Origin: Citrobacter arsenatis | GTDB lineage: Bacteria; Pseudomonadota; Gammaproteobacteria; Enterobacterales; Enterobacteriaceae | Assembly (NCBI RefSeq): GCF_004353845.1 | Contig: NZ_CP037864.1 | Coordinates: 4,588,001 to 4,652,000, forward strand | Length of the DNA: 64,000 bases | Direction of reading: 5' to 3' | Part shown: in pieces, positions 58,690 to 64,000 of the stretch | How the letters are laid out: each line of letters opens with the position of its first letter | Numbering within the stretch: the stretch's first letter is position 1 | Position numbers and translations under genes: made by a program | Notes under the pieces: generated by a model | What the model was told of the DNA's origin: nothing | Seen by the model: only the letters and a program-made list of their open reading frames with translations | Databases searched by the model: none

Positions 58690-61380
58690 TTAAGCAATGG
58701 TACGTTTGATCTCGATGATCTCGAACACTTCGATCATATCGCCAACGCGAACGTCGTTGTAGTTCTTCACGCCGATACCACACTCCATACCGTTACGGAC
58801 TTCGTTGACGTCATCTTTGAAGCGGCGCAGGGATTCCAGCTCGCCTTCATAGATAACCACGTTGTCGCGCAGTACGCGGATTGGGTTGTGACGTTTAATC
58901 GTGCCTTCGGTAACCATACAGCCTGCGATAGCGCCGAATTTCGGTGATTTGAACACATCACGAACTTCAGCCAGACCAATGATCTGCTGTTTCAGTTCCG
59001 GAGACAGCATGCCGCTCATCGCTGCTTTCACTTCGTCGATCAGATGATAGATGACGGAGTAGTAGCGCAGATCCAGGCTTTCTGATTCGATAACTTTACG
59101 TGCAGAGGCATCAGCACGAACGTTGAAGCCAACCAGAATCGCGTTGGATGCTGCAGCCAGGGTCGCGTCGGTTTCGGTGATACCACCTACACCAGAACCG
59201 ATGATCTTCACTTTTACTTCGTCGGTAGACAGTTTCAGTAAAGAGTCGGAAATCGCTTCTACAGAACCCTGAACGTCGGCCTTCAGCACGATGTTCACTT
59301 CGTGAACTTCGCCTTCGGTCATGTTGGCGAACATGTTCTCGAGTTTAGATTTCTGCTGACGAGCCAGTTTAACTTCACGGAATTTACCCTGACGATACAG
59401 TGCAACTTCACGGGCTTTCTTCTCGTCACGAACGACGGTCACTTCATCACCGGCAGCCGGAACACCGGACAGACCGAGGATTTCCACCGGAATGGACGGA
59501 CCGGCTTCCAGTACTTCCTGACCCAGTTCGTTACGCATCGCACGAACGCGGCCATATTCGAAGCCACACAGAACGATATCGCCCTTGTTCAGGGTACCTT
59601 CGCGAACCAGGACGGTAGCGACCGGGCCACGACCTTTATCCAGGAAGGATTCGATAACCGCACCGCTCGCCATACCTTTACGGATAGCTTTCAGTTCCAG
59701 TACTTCGGCCTGCAGCAGGATAGCATCCAGCAGTTCGTCGATACCGGTACCCGCTTTCGCAGAAACGTGAACGAACTGGCTCTCGCCGCCCCACTCTTCC
59801 GGCATGATGCCGTACTGGGACAGTTCGTTTTTAACGCGATCTGGATCCGCTTCCGGTTTATCGATTTTGTTGACTGCAACAACTACCGGCACACCTGCCG
59901 CTTTCGCGTGCTGGATAGCTTCGATAGTCTGCGGCATCACGCCGTCGTCTGCTGCAACAACCAGAACAACGATATCCGTTGCCTGAGCACCACGAGCACG
60001 CATGGAGGTAAACGCGGCGTGACCCGGAGTATCCAGGAAGGTGATCATACCGTTGTCAGTTTCAACGTGGTACGCACCGATGTGCTGAGTAATGCCGCCC
60101 GCTTCGCCAGAGGCCACTTTCGTGGAACGAATGTAGTCCAGCAGAGACGTTTTACCGTGGTCAACGTGACCCATGATGGTCACTACCGGTGCGCGCGGTT
60201 CAGCCGCAGCGCCGGTGTCACGGTCGCTCATTACTGCTTCTTCCAGCTCGTTTTCACGACGCAGGATAACTTTGTGGCCCATCTCTTCGGCAACCAGCTG
60301 TGCGGTTTCCTGGTCGATGACCTGGTTGATGGTCGCCATTGCGCCCAGCTTCATCATCGCTTTGATGACCTGAGAGCCTTTAACCGCCATCTTGTTCGCC
60401 AGATCGCCAACGGTGATGGTTTCGCCGATCACAACGTCACGGTTAACAGCCTGAGCTGGCTTCTGGAAGCCCTGCTGCAGAGCGGAACCTTTACGCTGCT
60501 TGCCGCCTTTACCACCGCGAACCGCTGCACGTGCTTCTTCACGGTCAGCTTTAGATTCAGCGTGTTTATTGCCTTTCTTCGCCGGACGCGCTGCTTTCGC
60601 GCTGCGAGTACGTCCACGGCCGCCTTCGACTTCACGATCGTTTTCGTCTTCAGCCTGGCGAGCATGCTGGGAAGTGGTGACGTGATAATCGCTGGTGTCT
60701 TCGACAGGTTCAGCGTTATTCACACCATTTTTCTCGTTTTCTTCCGCCATACGGCGAGCTTCTTCCGCTACGCGGCGCGCTTCTTCTTCAAGCTTGCGAC
60801 GTGCTTCTTCTTCCGCTTTACGCTTCAGTTCTGCGGCTTCATTTTCACGGCGGGCTTTTTCGGCCTGGGCGGTTTTAGTCATATCGTCGGTCTGTTGATT
60901 GCTCACTTTGTCTTTTTCCGCAGCTTCACGTTTCGCTTTATCAGCGGCTTCACGCTTAGCTTGTTCTGCGGCCTCACGTTCGGCTTTTTGTTGCGCCTCG
61001 CGTTTGGCAGCTTCTTCTGCCTCACGACGGGCTTGCTCTTCCGCTTCACGCTGCGCCTGCTCTTCCGCGGCAAGGCGTTCGGCCTCTTGCGGATCGCGTT
61101 TCACAAAGGTGCGTGTCTTGCGGACTTCGATTTGTACCGATTTGCTTTTTCCACCGGTACCTGGAATATTGAGAGTACTGCGCGTTTTACGCTGCAATGT
61201 CAACTTATCCGGCGCTGAGCCGTTCTCACGGTTCAGATGCGCCAGTAAGGTTTGTTTCTCTTGTGCGGATACAGAGTCGTCAGCAGACTTCGGGATACCT
61301 GCATCAGCAAATTGCTGTACCAGGCGATCCACGGAGGTCTGTATCTCTGCAGCCAGCGTTTTTACGGTTACATCTGTCAT
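58690..61380 (-). CDS. infB: Translation initiation factor IF-2
   Basis: An 896-residue GTPase that brings fMet-tRNA to the 30S subunit. An N-terminal IF2N domain (about 1-50) is followed by a long Ala/Glu/Arg-rich helix (about 100-220), a second IF2N domain, the GTPase domain (GHVDHGKTSLL, DTPGHAAF, NKID), domain II and the C-terminal initiator-tRNA domain. Two internal starts, GTG for residue 159 and ATG for residue 167, match those that give the shorter IF2-2 and IF2-3 forms in E. coli (60904-60906 and 60880-60882). Confidence 0.98.
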   Translation of the reverse strand: MTDVTVKTLAAEIQTSVDRLVQQFADAGIPKSADDSVSAQEKQTLLAHLNRENGSAPDKLTLQRKTRSTLNIPGTGGKSKSVQIEVRKTRTFVKRDPQEAERLAAEEQAQREAEEQARREAEEAAKREAQQKAEREAAEQAKREAADKAKREAAEKDKVSNQQTDDMTKTAQAEKARRENEAAELKRKAEEEARRKLEEEARRVAEEARRMAEENEKNGVNNAEPVEDTSDYHVTTSQHARQAEDENDREVEGGRGRTRSAKAARPAKKGNKHAESKADREEARAAVRGGKGGKQRKGSALQQGFQKPAQAVNRDVVIGETITVGDLANKMAVKGSQVIKAMMKLGAMATINQVIDQETAQLVAEEMGHKVILRRENELEEAVMSDRDTGAAAEPRAPVVTIMGHVDHGKTSLLDYIRSTKVASGEAGGITQHIGAYHVETDNGMITFLDTPGHAAFTSMRARGAQATDIVVLVVAADDGVMPQTIEAIQHAKAAGVPVVVAVNKIDKPEADPDRVKNELSQYGIMPEEWGGESQFVHVSAKAGTGIDELLDAILLQAEVLELKAIRKGMASGAVIESFLDKGRGPVATVLVREGTLNKGDIVLCGFEYGRVRAMRNELGQEVLEAGPSIPVEILGLSGVPAAGDEVTVVRDEKKAREVALYRQGKFREVKLARQQKSKLENMFANMTEGEVHEVNIVLKADVQGSVEAISDSLLKLSTDEVKVKIIGSGVGGITETDATLAAASNAILVGFNVRADASARKVIESESLDLRYYSVIYHLIDEVKAAMSGMLSPELKQQIIGLAEVRDVFKSPKFGAIAGCMVTEGTIKRHNPIRVLRDNVVIYEGELESLRRFKDDVNEVRNGMECGIGVKNYNDVRVGDMIEVFEIIEIKRTIA
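60880..60906 (-). other. infB: Internal translation starts of infB (IF2-2, IF2-3)
   Basis: GTG at 60904-60906 (residue 159) and ATG at 60880-60882 (residue 167) within VSNQQTDDMTK, equal to the E. coli sites at Val158 and Met165. They are expected to make N-terminally shortened IF-2. Confidence 0.75.
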
Positions 61381-61404
61381 ACTGTTCCTTCCTGCTACAG
61401 TTTA

Positions 61405-62892
61405 TTACGCTTCGTCGCCGAACCAGCAAATATTACGGGCAGCCATAATCAGCTCACCGGCTTTTTCGTCGGTCAACCCTTCGATATCAGCCAGATCATC
61501 AATGCCCTGTTCAGCGAGATCTTCCAGCGTACAAACACCACGGGCAGCCAGTTTGAAGGCCATCTCACGATCCAATCCTTCCAGATTCAGCAGATCGTCA
61601 GCCGGTTTGTTATCACCGAGGCTTTCTTCCTGGGCCAGTGCCAGAGTGGTCAGTGCGTTTTTAGCACGCTCGCGCAGCGCTTCAACGGTCTGTTCATCCA
61701 GGCCGTCAATTTCCAGCAGTTCTTTCATTGGCACGTAGGCCAGTTCTTCCAGCGTCGCAAAACCTTCTTCAACCAGAACTGTCGCGAAATCTTCATCGAT
61801 GTCGAGATATTTGGTGAAGGTATCAATGGCTGCATGTGCTTCAGCCTGATGCTTCGCCTGCAGGTCATCAACGGTCATTACGTTGAGTTCCCAACCGCTC
61901 AGTTGTGAAGCCAGGCGGACGTTCTGACCATTACGTCCAATCGCCTGAGCCAGGTTACCGGCTTCAACCGCGATATCCATGGTGTGTTTGTCTTCATCCA
62001 CCACGATAGAAGCGACGTCTGCTGGCGCCATTGCGTTAATCACGAACTGCGCCGGGTTATCATCCCACAGGACGATATCGATACGCTCGCCGCCCAGTTC
62101 GGTTGAAACCGCCTGAACGCGCGCACCGCGCATACCAACACACGCGCCGACCGGATCAATACGCTTGTCGTTGGTCTTAACGGCGATTTTCGCACGCGAT
62201 CCAGGATCGCGAGCAGCCGCTTTTATTTCGATAACTTCTTCACCAATTTCCGGCACTTCGATGCGGAACAGCTCAACCAGCATTTCCGGTTTGGAACGGG
62301 TGACGAACAGCTGCGCACCGCGCGCTTCCGGGCGTACTGAGTACAGAACGCCACGAATACGGTCGCCTGGACGGAAGTTTTCACGCGGCAGCATGTCTTC
62401 ACGCAGGATCACGGCTTCAGCATTGCTGCCCAGATCCAGAGAGATGTTGTCGCGGTTTACTTTCTTCACCACACCGGTGACGATTTCGCCTTCGTGTTCG
62501 CGGAACTGATCAACAACCATTGCGCGTTCAGCTTCACGTACTTTCTGTACGATAACCTGCTTCGCGGTCTGGGTGGTGATACGGTCAAAGGTGACAGATT
62601 CAATCTGATCTTCAACATATTCGCCCACGTTCAGGCTTTCGTCTTCGAAACGTGCCGCTTCCAGGGTAATTTCTTTGGTCGGCTGAGTAACTTCTTCTAC
62701 GATTACCCAACGACGGAAGGTATCGAAATCACCGCTTTTACGATCGATTTCTACGCGAACGTCGATCTCTTGCTCATATTTTTTCTTTGTTGCTGTAGCC
62801 AGCGCACTTTCCAGCGCTTCAAAAATTTTCTCGCGTGGCAGCGCTTTTTCGTTGGATACGGCTTCAACAACAGCCAAAATTTCTTTGTTCAT
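61405..62892 (-). CDS. nusA: Transcription elongation/termination factor NusA
   Basis: A 495-residue protein of standard length. An N-terminal RNA-polymerase-binding domain (about 1-130) precedes an S1 domain (EGEIVTGVVKKVNRDNISLD), two KH domains (about 200-345, CVGMRGARVQAVSTELGGER and AIGRNGQNVRLASQLSG) and two C-terminal acidic repeats (ELLEIDGLDEQTVEALRERA and DLADIEGLTDEKAGELIMAA) that contact the alpha subunit. It is cotranscribed with rimP and infB. Confidence 0.98.
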   Translation of the reverse strand: MNKEILAVVEAVSNEKALPREKIFEALESALATATKKKYEQEIDVRVEIDRKSGDFDTFRRWVIVEEVTQPTKEITLEAARFEDESLNVGEYVEDQIESVTFDRITTQTAKQVIVQKVREAERAMVVDQFREHEGEIVTGVVKKVNRDNISLDLGSNAEAVILREDMLPRENFRPGDRIRGVLYSVRPEARGAQLFVTRSKPEMLVELFRIEVPEIGEEVIEIKAAARDPGSRAKIAVKTNDKRIDPVGACVGMRGARVQAVSTELGGERIDIVLWDDNPAQFVINAMAPADVASIVVDEDKHTMDIAVEAGNLAQAIGRNGQNVRLASQLSGWELNVMTVDDLQAKHQAEAHAAIDTFTKYLDIDEDFATVLVEEGFATLEELAYVPMKELLEIDGLDEQTVEALRERAKNALTTLALAQEESLGDNKPADDLLNLEGLDREMAFKLAARGVCTLEDLAEQGIDDLADIEGLTDEKAGELIMAARNICWFGDEA

Positions 62893-62920
62893 CGCGGGCT
62901 TTTCACCTCAATCCAGACTG

Positions 62921-63373
62921 TTAAAAGTGGGGAACCAGGTTCGCCTTCTGGATATTACTCAGCGCGAACACTTCATCTTTGCCTTCGACTGTGACCGTGA
63001 TCATCTCACCGTCCACCGCTTTGATAACGCCCTGCCATTTACGACGGTTTTGTACCGCCATACGAAGAACCAGCGTGACTTCTTCACCCAGGAAACGCAC
63101 GTAGTGTTCAGCTGTGAACAGAGGACGGTCGAGACCCGGAGAGGAAACTTCCAGGTTATAGGCAACGGTGATTGGGTCTTCAACATCCATCACGGCGCTT
63201 ACCTGATGGCTCACATCAGCACAATCATCAACATTGATGCCATCTTCACTATCAATATAGATGCGCAGTGTGGATGTGCGACCACGAATAAATTCGATGC
63301 CGACCAGTTCGTAGCCCAGGGCTTCAACTGGCGCTGTAATCATCTCTGTTAATTTTTGCTCTAATGTGGACAA
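62921..63373 (-). CDS. rimP: Ribosome maturation factor RimP
   Basis: A 150-residue protein that helps assemble the 30S head and 16S rRNA pseudoknot. Segments are ALGYELVGIEFIRGRTSTLR, DGINVDDCADVSHQVSAV and NLEVSSPGLDRPLFTAEHYV. Start choice: TTG at 63373 gives STLEQKLTEM as in E. coli with GGGGG just upstream; GTG at 63385 or 63379 would add up to four residues (GVG). It follows the metY terminators and leads the nusA operon. Confidence 0.95.
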   Translation of the reverse strand: MSTLEQKLTEMITAPVEALGYELVGIEFIRGRTSTLRIYIDSEDGINVDDCADVSHQVSAVMDVEDPITVAYNLEVSSPGLDRPLFTAEHYVRFLGEEVTLVLRMAVQNRRKWQGVIKAVDGEMITVTVEGKDEVFALSNIQKANLVPHF

Positions 63374-63390
63374 GCCCACCCCCAAGACAT

Positions 63391-63412
63391 AAAAAAAGGG
63401 CCTAAAGCCCAG
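63391..63412 (-). terminator. Second terminator in the metY-rimP leader
   Basis: On the minus strand GGGCTTTAGGCCC is followed by TTTTTTT. It lies between metY and rimP, close to the rimP start. Confidence 0.85.
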
Positions 63413-63430
63413 TTATTCTGTAGTCAGATA

Positions 63431-63460
63431 ACAAAAAACCCCGATAAATCGGGGCTTTAG
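63431..63460 (-). terminator. First terminator in the metY-rimP leader
   Basis: On the minus strand CCCCGATTTATCGGGG is followed by TTTTTTG. Together with the downstream hairpin it forms a tandem terminator pair between the tRNA gene and the nusA operon. Confidence 0.88.
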
Positions 63461-63580
63461 ATAACTGAACCCTATAACCGCACCTGCGGTTCGGAGAACC
63501 TTCCGAAAGAATTTTTTTCAAATCCAGCTACGAAGGCCTAAGTCTTCACAGTATATTTGAAAAAGAACTCTAAGGGAAAG

Positions 63581-63657
<77 letters not shown>

Positions 63658-63672
63658 CCTGAAACGTGGCAA

Positions 63673-63701
63673 ATTTTACTCGTTTTGGGTAAAAAATGCA
63701 A
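63673..63701 (-). promoter_or_regulatory. metY-rimP-nusA operon promoter
   Basis: On the minus strand TTGCAT (63696-63701) and TAAAAT (63673-63678) are separated by 17 bases, 15 bases upstream of the tRNA 5' end. Confidence 0.75.
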
Positions 63702-63904
63702 ATACTGCTGGGATTTGGTACCGAGGACGGGACGTAAAATCTGCGCACAGTATATTGATTCACTATGGGTTATGTCAACCTTGTTACGACTATGCAAATC
63801 AATGAATGCTGGCCAGCGGATGTCCGGCAATATAAATGTGCCATCCACGCCGTTATTTAACGAAATTATCACTAAACTCTTCCTGTCATCCAGAAAAGAT
63901 GATT
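63702..63904. promoter_or_regulatory. Intergenic region between metY and argG
   Basis: The first 200 bases of the 334-base gap between metY and argG; the gap continues with the ARG boxes and argG leader. It holds the upstream part of two divergent promoters. A GGTACCGAGGAC segment at 63718-63729 and an 11-base AT stretch at 63857-63867 show no gene or RNA I recognise. Confidence 0.5.
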
Positions 63905-63940
63905 AAATGAAAACTCATTTATTTTGCATAAAAATGCAAT
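63905..63940 (+). promoter_or_regulatory. Tandem ARG boxes of argG
   Basis: AAATGAAAACTCATTT (63905-63920) and TTTGCATAAAAATGCAAT (63923-63940) match the ArgR operator (TGAATnnnnATTCA) and lie 3 bases apart, as in other ArgR-controlled genes. A TATAAT element follows at 63944-63949. Repression by ArgR with arginine is expected. Confidence 0.8.
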
Positions 63941-63991
63941 TAGTATAATAAGCCGACCTCTTCACCAGTCTATCAAGCAGGGTTTTATTTT

Positions 63992-64000
63992 ATGACGACG
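63992..64000 (+). CDS. argG: Argininosuccinate synthase, first three codons
   Basis: ATG ACG ACG at the very end of the window gives MTT, the start of argininosuccinate synthase (citrulline plus aspartate to argininosuccinate). Identity rests on position: in E. coli argG is the next gene beyond metY, divergent from it, behind ARG boxes, as seen here. The rest lies outside the window. Confidence 0.8.

Noticed and set aside
59302..61218. A 638-codon open frame on the plus strand opposite infB
   Set aside because: It is antisense to a strongly conserved gene, has an odd Phe/Arg/His-rich composition, no family likeness and no ribosome site; it is an artefact of infB codon use.

Overview
The window is chromosomal DNA of an enteric bacterium (Enterobacteriaceae). 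Gene content, gene order and protein sequences follow the E. coli K-12 yhaJ-to-argG region closely. The differences from K-12 point to a Citrobacter-like relative rather than E. coli: an extra sugar ABC cluster, a complete agaVWEF transporter, no agaBCD, no fimbrial yraHIJK, no yraQ or yhbO, and no visible tdcR. The genus is inferred; the family is secure. REP/BIME and ERIC repeats typical of enterics are scattered through the intergenic gaps.

Layout. 1-1116: start of yhaJ (cut by the window edge), yhaK and the tiny TTG-start gene yhaL. 1234-3900: cyuA-cyuP, cysteine desulfidase and cysteine transporter. 3901-4962: a gene-free stretch holding an unusual two-armed, palindrome-capped element. 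4963-13767: the tdcABCDEFG operon on the minus strand, which takes up threonine and serine and ferments them to propionate with ATP gain. 13768-14828: tdc control region and a three-unit BIME array. 14829-15205: rnpB, the RNase P RNA. 15238-21466: garK-garR-garL-garP and the divergent garD, for galactarate and glucarate breakdown.

21822-29097: an accessory cluster of sugar-binding protein, two permeases, ATPase, Gfo/Idh/MocA oxidoreductase and NagK-like ROK kinase, facing a DeoR-family regulator. I do not recognise it as a characterised pathway. 29422-37849: the aga cluster (agaR, kbaZ, agaV, agaW, agaE, agaF, agaA, agaS, kbaY) for N-acetylgalactosamine, followed by a frameshifted 3' remnant of agaI and a Fic-domain gene.

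39180-49562: housekeeping genes for 16S rRNA methylation, PBP1A activation, replication timing, outer-membrane integrity and oxygen-independent ubiquinone synthesis (ubiT, ubiU, ubiV), with small conserved genes. 49653-50897: mtr, tryptophan permease. 51168-63657: the translation and RNA-metabolism block on the minus strand, read in the order metY-rimP-nusA-infB-rbfA-truB-rpsO-pnp-nlpI-yrbN-deaD. 63992-64000: the first three codons of argG behind ARG boxes.

The least explained items are the palindrome-capped element at about 4240-4826, whose hairpins present ARGGAT loops, the ABC/oxidoreductase/kinase cluster with AgaR-like operators, and the deletion scar downstream of kbaY.
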